From assembly GCA_051025295.1 (NCBI GenBank), contig JBMGJV010000022.1: DNA of 64,000 nucleotides; one strand, given 5' to 3'. The position numbers and the translations under genes are program-made. Below are positions 1 to 7,663 of the stretch, piece after piece; position 1 is the stretch's first letter; every line of letters begins with the position of its first letter. This DNA is from KBS-83 sp051025295. Lineage in GTDB: Bacteria > Acidobacteriota > Terriglobia > Terriglobales > Acidobacteriaceae. Under the pieces are notes generated by a model. That model worked only from the letters and a program-made list of their open reading frames with translations, was not told the DNA's origin and did not search any database.

Positions 1-722
1 ATCTGCCGCGCTTCCGCGATCTGCTGGGCGACGGCAGCTCGTGGGGGCTCACCATCGCCTACGCTGAGCAGCCGCGGCCGGAAGGCCTTGCACAGGCCTT
101 TCTGATCGGCGAAAGCTTCGCCGCTGGCGAGCCCTGCGCCCTCGTGCTCGGCGACAACATCTTCTATGGGCATGATCTTGCAGCGCTGGTCCAGTCCGCG
201 GCCCGCATCACCGACGGCGCTGTCGTGTTTGCCTACCCCGTGCAGAATCCCGAGAGCTATGGTGTGGTCGAGTTCGACAGCCGAGGGCAGGCGATCAGCC
301 TCGAAGAAAAGCCTGCCAAACCAAAGTCGCGCTATGCGGTGACGGGGCTTTACTTCTACGACGCGCAGGTGGTTGAGTACGCGAAGACCCTGCGCCCCTC
401 CCCGCGCGGCGAGCTCGAGATCACGGACCTGAACCGCATGTACCTCGAGCGGGGCAAGCTCAAGGTCCAGTCCTTTGGGCGCGGCATGGCCTGGCTCGAT
501 ACGGGCACGCACGACTCGATGCTCGACGCCTCCCTGTTTATTGCCACGCTCGAGAAGCGACAGGGCCTGAAGATCGCCTGCCCGGAGGAGGTGGCCTATC
601 GCATGGGCTACATCTCCGCCCAGCAACTCGAAGCGCTCGCCGTCCCGCTGATGAAAAGTGGCTATGGCGCGTACCTTCTTCAGATCCTCAACGAGACCGT
701 CGCGCCTTTGAGCCTGGACTGA
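1..722 (+). CDS. rfbA: Glucose-1-phosphate thymidylyltransferase, 5' truncated by window edge
   Basis: Makes dTDP-glucose from glucose-1-phosphate and dTTP, the first step to dTDP-sugars for surface polysaccharides (cytoplasmic). The open frame already runs at base 3, so the start lies before the window. About 239 residues are visible of a family length near 290, so roughly the first 50-60 are missing, including the N-terminal nucleotide-binding loop. Visible family signatures are GLAQAF, LGDNIFYG (about base 147) and the central EEKP and LEITDLN stretches. It is followed at close range by an acetyltransferase, a glycosyltransferase and UDP-sugar genes, which fits an exopolysaccharide locus. 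The family assignment is secure. RfbA versus the near-identical RmlA/RffH paralogues cannot be told apart. Confidence 0.93.
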   Translation, partial: LPRFRDLLGDGSSWGLTIAYAEQPRPEGLAQAFLIGESFAAGEPCALVLGDNIFYGHDLAALVQSAARITDGAVVFAYPVQNPESYGVVEFDSRGQAISLEEKPAKPKSRYAVTGLYFYDAQVVEYAKTLRPSPRGELEITDLNRMYLERGKLKVQSFGRGMAWLDTGTHDSMLDASLFIATLEKRQGLKIACPEEVAYRMGYISAQQLEALAVPLMKSGYGAYLLQILNETVAPLSLD

Positions 723-773
723 AACACTTAGGTGATTGACGGAACCCCGAAACGAAGCGAAGTATCATCGCGT

Positions 774-1403
774 ATGGACCATTCGCGCACGCTTACGGAA
801 GAGCTGGACGACCGGCCCATCGAGATGGGTACGGAGCAGCCGGGCGTGGACCTCTCCACTTACCGGAAAGTGCATCGTCCGATGGACCTGATCCGCCGGG
901 CGCTGTGGGAGTGCGTGCAACTGCCGTTTCTGCCCATGCGTCCGCGTGGACTGAGTGCGGTCCGCGTCGCTCTGCTGCGTCTGTTCGGCGCGCGCATCGG
1001 CGCCAATGTGTTGATCTGCGGCGGCGTCCGCATCCACGTGCCGTGGAATCTCGAGATCGGTGACCATTCGGCCATCGGGGACAAGGCAGAGATCTACAAT
1101 CTGGCTCCGGTGCGCATCGGCGACCACACCACCATCTCGCAGCACACGTATCTTTGCGCATCCAGCCACGATTACACCCGTTCGGACTTTCCGCTCTACT
1201 CGCTCCCGATCACGATCGGTGCGCAGGCCTGGGTTGCGGCTGGCGTTTTTGTCGCGCCGGGTGTGACAATTGGCGAGGGAAGCGTCGTCGGTGCCCGTTC
1301 CGTGGTGCTGCGCGATGTGCCGCCGTGGACGGTGGCTGCGGGCCATCCCTGCAAGATCATCAAGCCGCGCGAGGTGCGCCGCGGCGACCATCCTGGCGCC
1401 TGA
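774..1403 (+). CDS. WcaF-like hexapeptide-repeat acetyltransferase
   Basis: Probable O-acetyltransferase that modifies a polysaccharide or its lipid-linked precursor using acetyl-CoA. The C-terminal two thirds show a left-handed beta-helix pattern of imperfect [LIV]-G-X4 hexapeptides (IGANVLICGG, IGDHSAIGDKAEI, IGDHTTISQ, IGAQAWVAAGVFVAPGVTIGEGSVVGA). It ends with the usual PPWTVAAGHPCKIIK motif, typical of the colanic-acid WcaF/NodL group. The start is uncertain: ATG at 774 gives 209 residues, and an in-frame GTG at 732 would add 14 residues. Neither has a strong ribosome site. It sits 51 bases after rfbA, and its 3' end is overlapped by the reading frame of the next glycosyltransferase. The acceptor sugar cannot be predicted. 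Confidence 0.85.
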   Translation: MDHSRTLTEELDDRPIEMGTEQPGVDLSTYRKVHRPMDLIRRALWECVQLPFLPMRPRGLSAVRVALLRLFGARIGANVLICGGVRIHVPWNLEIGDHSAIGDKAEIYNLAPVRIGDHTTISQHTYLCASSHDYTRSDFPLYSLPITIGAQAWVAAGVFVAPGVTIGEGSVVGARSVVLRDVPPWTVAAGHPCKIIKPREVRRGDHPGA

Positions 1404-2592
1404 GCAGCAGCCCGGCGTCCGTGACGCCTCTGGCTCGCTGCGTGTTCTGCTGGTCGGCAACTACGAGCCCGACCGTCAGGAGAGCATGCAGCACTATGCG
1501 CGCATGCTCGTCGAAGGCCTTCGCGAACGTGGCCACCGTGTCACCCTGATCCAGCCTCCCGCCCGGCTCGGCCATGTCCGTGGCCTTGGGTCCATGACCG
1601 CCAAGTGGCTCGGCTACGTCGACAAGTTCCTCCTGTTCCGCGAACCGCTGCGGCGCACAGCAACTCAAGCCGATGTGGTTCACATCTGCGACCACTCGAA
1701 TGCCATGTACGTGCCGCTGCTCTCGCACAGGCCGCATGTCGTCACCTGTCACGACCTCCTGGCCGTCCGCAGTGCGCTCGGTCACTTCACTCCCAATCCT
1801 GTCGGCTTCAGCGGGCGCCTGTTCCAGAGGCTCATCGCGCGCGGACTGCGCAAGGCAGGCGAGATCGCCTGTGTCTCCGACAAGACGCGGGACGACCTGG
1901 AGCAGCACCTCGCCATCCCTGCGGAGCGGCTGCACGTCGTGCCGAATGCGCTGCACTGGCCGTATCAGCCCATGGCGCAGGCAGAACGTGAACCGCTGGT
2001 GCGCGCGCTCGGAATCGAGCCCGGCACACGCTATCTTCTGCACGTCGGTGCCGGTCACTGGTACAAGAACCGGACAGCCGCGCTCGCGCTCGCTGCCGCG
2101 CTGCGTGGTCAGCCGGGGTACGCGGACCTGCAGGTCGTGTTCGCGGGCGGCCTCAGCAGTGAGCTGCACGCATCCGCGCCAGGACTGGAACTCGGGGCTG
2201 CGCTGCGCCACATCGCCGCGCCCACAAATCAGCAGCTGCAGGCGCTCTACAGCGGTGCGCTTGCGCTGCTCTTTCCTTCACTTGAGGAGGGCTTCGGCTG
2301 GCCCATCCTCGAAGCGCAGGCCTGCGGCTCTCCGGTCGTCATCGCGGATCGCCGGCCCATGCGCGACATTGCCGGCGGGGCAGCCATCCTGATCGATCCC
2401 GCCGATCCGGAGAACGCGGCGGCACACATCGCCTCGGCACTCCTTTCGCGCGATATGCTGGTCGAGCGCGGATTCGAGAATGCCGCCCTGTACACGCGTG
2501 ACCGCATGCTCGACGGCTATGAACAGCTCTATCGCAGCGTGATGCAGGCGCGCAGCGTGCGGCAGGTGCCGCGCGTGTCACCCCACCGATAA
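1315..2592 (+). CDS. GT4-family glycosyltransferase
   Basis: Retaining glycosyltransferase of the GT-B fold, likely adding a sugar during exopolysaccharide assembly. The N-terminal Rossmann strand reads LRVLLVGNYEPDRQESMQ. The C-terminal donor half contains the signatures YLLHVGAGHWYKNR, LFPSLEEGFGWPILEAQACGSPVV and the closing EEGFG...E element typical of GT4 enzymes. The start is a real problem. The first conserved strand begins near base 1435. The only in-frame ATG upstream of it is at 1315, inside the previous gene, and the next ATG (1486) would delete the strand. I use 1315 (425 aa), but a non-canonical start near the upstream stop at 1403 is equally possible. Donor and acceptor are unknown. 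Confidence 0.85.
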   Translation: MCRRGRWLRAIPARSSSRARCAAATILAPEQQPGVRDASGSLRVLLVGNYEPDRQESMQHYARMLVEGLRERGHRVTLIQPPARLGHVRGLGSMTAKWLGYVDKFLLFREPLRRTATQADVVHICDHSNAMYVPLLSHRPHVVTCHDLLAVRSALGHFTPNPVGFSGRLFQRLIARGLRKAGEIACVSDKTRDDLEQHLAIPAERLHVVPNALHWPYQPMAQAEREPLVRALGIEPGTRYLLHVGAGHWYKNRTAALALAAALRGQPGYADLQVVFAGGLSSELHASAPGLELGAALRHIAAPTNQQLQALYSGALALLFPSLEEGFGWPILEAQACGSPVVIADRRPMRDIAGGAAILIDPADPENAAAHIASALLSRDMLVERGFENAALYTRDRMLDGYEQLYRSVMQARSVRQVPRVSPHR

Positions 2593-2703
2593 GGCTGCCG
2601 CAAGAGGCTTCACGCACCCGCCAAGCTATACTTGGAGAGCTTCGGCACGCTCCCCCGTGCGAGTCACGTTGGATGCGGCCGTCACCCGAGCAGGAGACGT
2701 TAC

Positions 2704-4122
2704 GTGACGACAAAGCCGGTCTCAATTGCAATTGTGGGTTCAGGCTATGTGGGCCTGGTTGCGGCGGTGTGCTTCGCCGAGATTGGCCACTCAGTCATCT
2801 GCGTCGACAACGATGAGCAGAAGGTCGCCATGCTGCGCGATGGCGGCGTTCCGATCCACGAAGATTTCCTGCCCGAACTGCTGGCGCGCCACCGCAACCA
2901 GCGGCTCCAGTTCACGACGGACCTGCAGGCGGCCACACAAACGGCGCAGGCGATCTTTATCGCAGTGGGCACGCCGCAGTCCGACACTGGCAACGCCGAC
3001 CTGTCCTATGTCGACGCTGTCGCGACGCAGATTGCGCGCTCCATCGGCACTTACAAGGTCATCGTCGAGAAGAGCACCGTGCCCGTGTATACGAATGAAT
3101 GGGTACGCCGCGTGGTCGAGCGCAATGGCGTCTCGAGCTCGAACTTCGACGTCGCGTCGAACCCCGAGTTTCTGCGCGAAGGCACCGCGGTCGTCGACTT
3201 CCTCCATCCGGATCGCATCGTGGTTGGCGCCGACAGCGACCAGGCCGCCAACCTGCTGAAGGCCATTTACGCGCCGCTTACCAGCGGTGACTACTACCGC
3301 AGCGACAATGCCATCATCGGCCAGCGCACTATCTCCGATCCGCCCCCGCTCCTGCTGACCTCAACCAAAGCAGCGGAGCTGATCAAGCACGCCTCGAATG
3401 CCTTCCTCGCGATGAAGATCTCTTTCATCAATGCGGTCGCGAACGTGTGCGAAGCCGCGGACGCGAATGTGGAAGAGGTGGCTCGCGGCATGGGGCTCGA
3501 CAGCCGCATCGGAAGCCGGTTTCTGCGCGCCGGCATCGGGTACGGTGGCTCCTGCTTTCCGAAGGATGTGGCGGCATTCCGCTATGTGGCGGAGCAGCTC
3601 AGCGTGGACTTTGGCATCCTTACCGAGGTCGAAAAGATCAACGAGCAGCAGAAGCGGCGCTTCTTCAACAAGGTGCGCTCTGCGTTGTGGACCTTCCGTG
3701 GCAAGCGGCTCGCCGTGCTCGGCCTCGCCTTCAAGGGTGGCACCGACGATGTGCGCGAGTCGCCCGCATTCGACATCATCCGCATGCTGCTGGCCGAGGG
3801 CTGCACTGTGGTCGCGTACGATCCGGCAGCGATGGAGCGCGCCAAGCAGGAGCTGTCGCCCGGACCGGCCATGCAGTATGTGGACGATCCATACCTCGCC
3901 GCGAAGGAAGCCGACGCGCTGCTGATCCTCAGCGACTGGCCCGAGTTCGGCGAGCTCGATCTCAAGCAGTTGCACAAGGCCTTGCGCTACCCAATCGTGA
4001 TTGATGGCCGCAATCTCTATGAGCCGCAGGAGATGCTCGATCTCGGGTTCACGTATCTCAGCGTGGGCCGGCCGGCGATGTATCCAGCACGCGAGACAGC
4101 GGGCGTGCGGCGTCTGCCCTGA
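2704..4122 (+). CDS. ugd: UDP-glucose 6-dehydrogenase
   Basis: Oxidises UDP-glucose to UDP-glucuronate with two NAD+ in the cytoplasm. The N-terminal Rossmann motif GSGYVGLV starts at about residue 11. The conserved STVPVYT and NPEFLREG segments follow, then the dimerisation helix region. The catalytic cysteine lies in GYGGSCFPKD (near base 3552), and the C-terminal UDP-binding domain has GLAFKGGTDDVRESP. I chose GTG at 2704 because AGGAGA lies 7-12 bases upstream and the nucleotide-binding strand begins just after it. An upstream TTG (2632) would add 24 unconserved residues. The next gene uses the product UDP-glucuronate, so the pair can supply UDP-xylose. Length (472 aa) is normal for the family. 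Confidence 0.95.
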   Translation: MTTKPVSIAIVGSGYVGLVAAVCFAEIGHSVICVDNDEQKVAMLRDGGVPIHEDFLPELLARHRNQRLQFTTDLQAATQTAQAIFIAVGTPQSDTGNADLSYVDAVATQIARSIGTYKVIVEKSTVPVYTNEWVRRVVERNGVSSSNFDVASNPEFLREGTAVVDFLHPDRIVVGADSDQAANLLKAIYAPLTSGDYYRSDNAIIGQRTISDPPPLLLTSTKAAELIKHASNAFLAMKISFINAVANVCEAADANVEEVARGMGLDSRIGSRFLRAGIGYGGSCFPKDVAAFRYVAEQLSVDFGILTEVEKINEQQKRRFFNKVRSALWTFRGKRLAVLGLAFKGGTDDVRESPAFDIIRMLLAEGCTVVAYDPAAMERAKQELSPGPAMQYVDDPYLAAKEADALLILSDWPEFGELDLKQLHKALRYPIVIDGRNLYEPQEMLDLGFTYLSVGRPAMYPARETAGVRRLP

Positions 4123-4144
4123 GATCGGTCTCCTGAGATCGGTC
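4118..4144 (+). repeat. Short tandem repeat at the ugd stop
   Basis: The 13-base word CCTGAGATCGGTC occurs twice (4118-4130 and 4132-4144), one base apart. The first copy contains the ugd stop codon. A small hairpin CGGGA-N6-TCCCG follows at 4146-4161, without a T-run. This may be a duplication scar or a weak processing/regulatory structure in the 114-base gap before the next gene. No function can be read from it. Confidence 0.5.
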
Positions 4145-4236
4145 GCGGGAAATATGTCCCGGGAGATCTGGCCTGGTCGCGCCGATCGCGAGCGCCTGCC
4201 GACTCGCGCGGCACGCACACAAAGGAGCAACGCACG

Positions 4237-5217
4237 TTGAAGCAGATGCGCATTCTTGTCACTGGCGCCGCCGGCTTTCTCGGCTCACACCTTGTCGATC
4301 GCCTTCTTGCCGAAGGCCACAGCGTGCTCGGGCTTGACAATCTCGCCACGGGCCGACTCTCCAATCTCGAGCACCTGGAGCGCGAGCCGCGCTTCTCGCT
4401 GCAGGAGATCGACATCTGCCAGCCGTTCGACCCCGGACAGGTAGACGCGGTCTACAACATGGCGTCACCGGCGAGCCCGGCGGACTACATGCGGCTCGGC
4501 CTGGAGACGCTGCGCGTCGGCTCCTACGGTGTGTTTCACACGCTTGAGATCGCCAGGCGCTACAACGCCGCCTACCTGCATGCCTCTACGTCCGAGTGCT
4601 ATGGCGACCCCGAGGTGCATCCCCAGGTGGAGAGCTACTGGGGCAACGTGAACCCCATCGGTCCACGCTCCGTGTACGACGAGGCCAAGCGCTTCGCCGA
4701 AGCTACGGTGATGGCCTACCACCGCTATCGCAAGGTGAACACGCACCTCGTGCGCATCTTCAACACGTACGGTCCGCGCCTGCAGCCGAACGACGGCCGC
4801 GTGATCTCGAACTTCATGATGCAGGGGCTCCGTGGCGAAGAACTCACGATCTACGGTGATGGTTTACAGACGCGGTCGTTTTGCTTCGTCAGCGATCTGA
4901 TCGATGGCATCGTGCGGCTGGCAGCCAGCGATGCGCATGAGCCAGTGAATGTTGGCAACCCCGATGAGTGGACGATTGCGGATTGCGCCCGCGAGGTGCT
5001 GGCCGTCACGGGTTCGAAGAGCCAGGTACGCTCCCTGCCGCTGCCCATCGACGATCCCACGCGCCGCCGTCCCGACATCACGCGTGCGCGCACGCTGCTT
5101 GGCTGGGAGCCGCGCGTGAAGCTGCGGCAGGGACTCGAACTGTGCCTGCCCTACTTCCGCGATGCTGTCGCAGCCGGCGCCACTGCGCAGGAGCAGGTCG
5201 TAGCGCCCGGATTCTGA
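4237..5217 (+). CDS. UDP-glucuronate decarboxylase-like SDR (UDP-xylose synthase type)
   Basis: NAD-dependent extended short-chain dehydrogenase, most like UDP-glucuronate decarboxylases that make UDP-xylose. It shows the nucleotide motif GAAGFLGSHL at residues 10-19. It also has the UXS-type strings MASPASPADY, STSECYGDPEVHPQ and the catalytic SVYDEAKR (Tyr/Lys), then RIFNTYGPR and the C-terminal RRRPDI segment. Start TTG at 4237 is preferred because AAAGGAG ends 9 bases upstream. ATG at 4246 would be 18 bases from it. Location directly after ugd, which makes its substrate, supports the role. A UDP-glucose 4-epimerase-like activity is less likely given the ASPASP motif. Confidence 0.88.
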   Translation: MKQMRILVTGAAGFLGSHLVDRLLAEGHSVLGLDNLATGRLSNLEHLEREPRFSLQEIDICQPFDPGQVDAVYNMASPASPADYMRLGLETLRVGSYGVFHTLEIARRYNAAYLHASTSECYGDPEVHPQVESYWGNVNPIGPRSVYDEAKRFAEATVMAYHRYRKVNTHLVRIFNTYGPRLQPNDGRVISNFMMQGLRGEELTIYGDGLQTRSFCFVSDLIDGIVRLAASDAHEPVNVGNPDEWTIADCAREVLAVTGSKSQVRSLPLPIDDPTRRRPDITRARTLLGWEPRVKLRQGLELCLPYFRDAVAAGATAQEQVVAPGF

Positions 5218-5223
5218 CGGACC

Positions 5224-5679
5224 TTACGCCTTCAGCGCGCGGCGTCGCTCTGCCTCCTCGAACCACCCGCGCCGCAGCGCGTCTGGAGGCACACTCGACA
5301 GATACGGTTTGATGTCGAGGATCGGCGTGCCATCAAGCATGTCCACACCGCGCACGAACAGCTCCGTCCCGTCGCGGTGCAGCAGTTCGACCACCGTGAG
5401 CCCGATCGGGTTCGGTCGATACGGCGAGCGCGTCGCGAACACTCCGTGCGGGCGATCGTCTGTTGGCGGCGTGCCGCTCATCTCCACCGTTTGTGAGCGA
5501 TCAAACATCCAGAGCACAAAGAGATGCGAGAAGCCCTCAATGTCGAGCAGCCCCTCTTCGAACTCACGCAGGATCTTCAGCACACCCTCTGCGCGGTGTT
5601 GCGTGCCGGACCCGCGCGGCACGTCGCTGGTCTCGCGATACGGGCTGGTCACAAAGCCGATCGGGCGTGGCGTGAACAT
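5224..5679 (-). CDS. trmO: tRNA (N6-threonylcarbamoyladenosine-37-N6)-methyltransferase TrmO/TsaA
   Basis: SAM-dependent methyltransferase of the TsaA/YaeB beta-barrel family, which N6-methylates t6A37 of tRNA-Thr (role from the E. coli homologue). Residues 1-15 carry the family opening PIGFVTSPY. The mid-protein signature ATRSPYRPNPIGLTVVEL is intact, and D-I-KPY follows. At 151 residues it is the short, barrel-only form without the C-terminal extension of the E. coli enzyme. AAGGAGG lies 9 bases before the ATG. It is convergent with the UDP-sugar gene (6-base gap) and divergent from the sulfur operon leader, with 76 bases between the start codons. Confidence 0.9.
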   Translation of the reverse strand: MFTPRPIGFVTSPYRETSDVPRGSGTQHRAEGVLKILREFEEGLLDIEGFSHLFVLWMFDRSQTVEMSGTPPTDDRPHGVFATRSPYRPNPIGLTVVELLHRDGTELFVRGVDMLDGTPILDIKPYLSSVPPDALRRGWFEEAERRRALKA

Positions 5680-5725
5680 CTTTGGCTGCCTCCTTCATGC
5701 GGCGATCGCAAGCAGCGCGCCTGAT

Positions 5726-5754
5726 TTGACGCGCCGTGCTGCCGCCGATAGCCT
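5726..5754 (+). promoter_or_regulatory. Candidate promoter of the cysteine leader/sulfite reductase operon
   Basis: TTGACG (5726-5731) is followed after 17 bases by TAGCCT (5749-5754). That is a good -35 and a weak TANNNT -10. Initiation about seven bases on would be at or next to the GTG at 5762, which is codon 3 of the Cys-rich ORF. The leader may therefore be translated from a leaderless mRNA. No Shine-Dalgarno sequence precedes either ATG 5756 or GTG 5762, which is consistent. Predicted by inspection only. Confidence 0.45.
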
Positions 5755-5755
5755 A

Positions 5756-5845
5756 ATGGAAGTGCTGCTCATCCACACCCCGGCCGCTGCCTGTTGTCCC
5801 TGTTGTTGCGCGCGGCTGCGCGGGTGGACACCGATGAGCGACTGA
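5756..5845 (+). CDS. Poly-cysteine leader peptide of sulfur operon (29 aa)
   Basis: A 29-codon ORF (ATG 5756, stop TGA 5843-5845), or 27 codons if the leaderless GTG at 5762 is used. It encodes the run CCPCCC at codons 13-18 (TGT TGT CCC TGT TGT TGC, 5792-5809): five cysteines in six positions in a proteome where Cys is scarce. It lies between a promoter-like sequence and an intrinsic terminator, 105 bases upstream of a sulfite/nitrite reductase. That is the layout of ribosome-mediated attenuation. The likely role is to sense charged tRNA-Cys, with stalling at the Cys run setting read-through of the terminator. The peptide itself probably has no function. Analogous poly-Cys leader ORFs are known from mycobacterial sulfur operons. 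Confidence 0.72.
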   Translation: MEVLLIHTPAAACCPCCCARLRGWTPMSD

Positions 5846-5877
5846 GTACAAAGACACTCCAACTCTCAGCCAATCGG

Positions 5878-5916
5878 AAGCCCCGCTGCAGCGATCCTGC
5901 CAGCGGGGCTTTTTCC
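5878..5916 (+). terminator. Intrinsic terminator acting as attenuator ahead of sulfite reductase
   Basis: A perfect 11-bp stem (AAGCCCCGCTG at 5878-5888 with CAGCGGGGCTT at 5901-5911, 12-base loop) runs into TTTTTCC. It lies 32 bases after the leader stop and 35 bases before the reductase start, so it cannot serve as the end of any ordinary gene. A competing pairing is visible. GCTGCGCGGG at 5815-5824, inside the leader ORF just past the Cys codons, is complementary to 5882-5892 with one bulged T. That would occupy the 5' arm of the terminator. Confidence 0.8.
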
Positions 5917-5950
5917 GTTTACACCCAGTTTTTACCCGAGGACCCGATTC

Positions 5951-7663
5951 ATGACCGAGCAGACCCAGGCAACCCCCCCCGCCCCCAAAGAGACGAAGGC
6001 TCAGAGGTCGGAGCGGCTGAAACTCGAAACGAATCCATGGCAGGCGTTCGATCAGGTGCGCCGCTTCGCCGCCGAGGGCCGTGGAAGCGTGCTGCCGGAG
6101 TGGGCCAGCCTCTACTTCAAATGGTGGGGCATTTACACGCAGGGGGACGGCGCGGGCGCGCTTGGCGGCGTGGGTGGTGAGGGCAAGGCGACGGAGTATT
6201 TCATGCTGCGCATCGCCATCTCGAACGGGCTGCTCACCTCGCGCCAGCTCGCGACCATCGCGGACATCGCGCGCAGGCATGGCCGCAATCTCGCCGACAT
6301 CACTGTACGGCAGGCCATTCAACTCCACTGGCTGACCATCGAGAGCATTCCGGAGATCATCGAGCGTCTCGATGCCGTCGGACTCTCGCCGCGCGGCGCC
6401 TGTGGCGATGTGGTCCGCAATGTGACCGGCTGCCCGCTGGCTGGACTCGCCGCAGACGAGGCATTCGATGCATCCCGGGTCGCGTTGGCTATCGCGCACG
6501 AACTCGGGGGGAACGACGAGTTCTACAACCTGCCCCGTAAGTTCAAGATCTCGGTCACGGGTTGCAGCCAGTGGTGCTCCTATCCGGAGATCAACGACGT
6601 TGGCCTCACACCCGCTCGCCGCGATGGTGAGCTGGGCTTCTCGCTGCGCGTGGGCGGCGGTCTCTCCGCCGATCCGCACCTTGGCGTGCGTCTCGACGCA
6701 TTCGTGCGTCAGGAGCAAGCGGTTGAGGTGGTGCGTGCCGTAACCGGCATCTTCCGCGAGCAGCAGGGATTGCGTGAGAGCCGCGATCGGGCCCGGCTGA
6801 AGCACCTGTTCCTGCGCGAGGGCTGGACCGCGGAGCGGTTTCGTAACGAGCTGCAGTCACGGTTACCGTTTGCCCTGCTACCTGCTGGCGAAGAGATCGC
6901 TCCGTTAGACACCTTCCGCGATCACGTCGGCGTGCATCGCCAGCGGCAGGCCGCGACGTACTACGTGGGCGCTGCGGTGCTGCGCGGTCGACTGACGGGC
7001 GATCAACTTGCGGCAGCAGCCGAGTTGGCCGAGCGTCTTGGCTCCGGCGAGCTGCGCACGACGGTGACGCAGAACCTGCTCTTCGTCAACGTGCCGCAGA
7101 AGAATGTCGACCTGCTGGTTCGCGAACTGGCGGCCATCGATCTCCGCGTCGAGGGCTCGCCCTTCTGGCGCGGCGCCGTCGCCTGCACGGGCACGGAGTT
7201 CTGCAAGCTCGCTATTACGGAGACGAAGGGCTTTGCGCGCTGGCTGGTCGATGAGATGGAGGCACGTCTGCCCGAGTTCGATCAACAGCTCAAGCTCCAC
7301 GTCACCGGCTGCCCCAACAGTTGCGGCCAGCACTGGGTCGCGGATGTCGGAATTGAGGGCAAGAAGATCAAGCATGACGGCGCGCTCGTCGATGCCTACT
7401 ACTTCTGCGTCGGTGGGGCGGCCGGCGGTGACGCATCGCTGGCGCGACCCGTCGGGTATCGCTGTCCGGCCACCCTGGTGCCCGATGCATTGGAGCGGCT
7501 GCTGCGCCACTACCTCGACGCACGCAATACAGGCGAGCCATTGCGCGCCTACCTGCAGCGTCACAGCAACGATCACCTACGCGCACTGCTCGCCGGCGAA
7601 GCGACGGTTGCGGTCGAGCGCGATCAGCCCACGGGCCGTGTGCCCCATGGAGTCAGCGAATGA
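5951..7663 (+). CDS. Siroheme/4Fe-4S sulfite (or nitrite) reductase
   Basis: Ferredoxin-type assimilatory reductase (570 aa) catalysing six-electron reduction of sulfite to sulfide, or nitrite to ammonia. It shows the duplicated ferredoxin-like half domains and the siroheme/4Fe-4S ligands C412 and C418 (CTGTEFC) and C454 and C458 (GCPNSC). A first-half counterpart reads VRNVTGCPLAG. No flavin or NADPH domain is present, so it must take electrons from ferredoxin or a separate partner. The ATG at 5951 has GAGGA about 8 bases upstream. The poly-Cys attenuator upstream argues for sulfite as the physiological substrate. Sequence alone does not separate Sir from NirA. The next gene, overlapping by ATGA, makes siroheme. 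Confidence 0.9.
   Translation: MTEQTQATPPAPKETKAQRSERLKLETNPWQAFDQVRRFAAEGRGSVLPEWASLYFKWWGIYTQGDGAGALGGVGGEGKATEYFMLRIAISNGLLTSRQLATIADIARRHGRNLADITVRQAIQLHWLTIESIPEIIERLDAVGLSPRGACGDVVRNVTGCPLAGLAADEAFDASRVALAIAHELGGNDEFYNLPRKFKISVTGCSQWCSYPEINDVGLTPARRDGELGFSLRVGGGLSADPHLGVRLDAFVRQEQAVEVVRAVTGIFREQQGLRESRDRARLKHLFLREGWTAERFRNELQSRLPFALLPAGEEIAPLDTFRDHVGVHRQRQAATYYVGAAVLRGRLTGDQLAAAAELAERLGSGELRTTVTQNLLFVNVPQKNVDLLVRELAAIDLRVEGSPFWRGAVACTGTEFCKLAITETKGFARWLVDEMEARLPEFDQQLKLHVTGCPNSCGQHWVADVGIEGKKIKHDGALVDAYYFCVGGAAGGDASLARPVGYRCPATLVPDALERLLRHYLDARNTGEPLRAYLQRHSNDHLRALLAGEATVAVERDQPTGRVPHGVSE

Noticed and set aside
765..1460. Long minus-strand open frame opposite the acetyltransferase
   Set aside because: It is antisense to a clear hexapeptide acetyltransferase, has Arg/Asp/His-rich composition typical of a high-GC shadow, and no recognisable motif.
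5878..5916. Reading the hairpin as an ordinary terminator for trmO
   Set aside because: trmO is on the opposite strand and ends 350 bases away. The T-run points toward the reductase, so the hairpin terminates the leader transcript.
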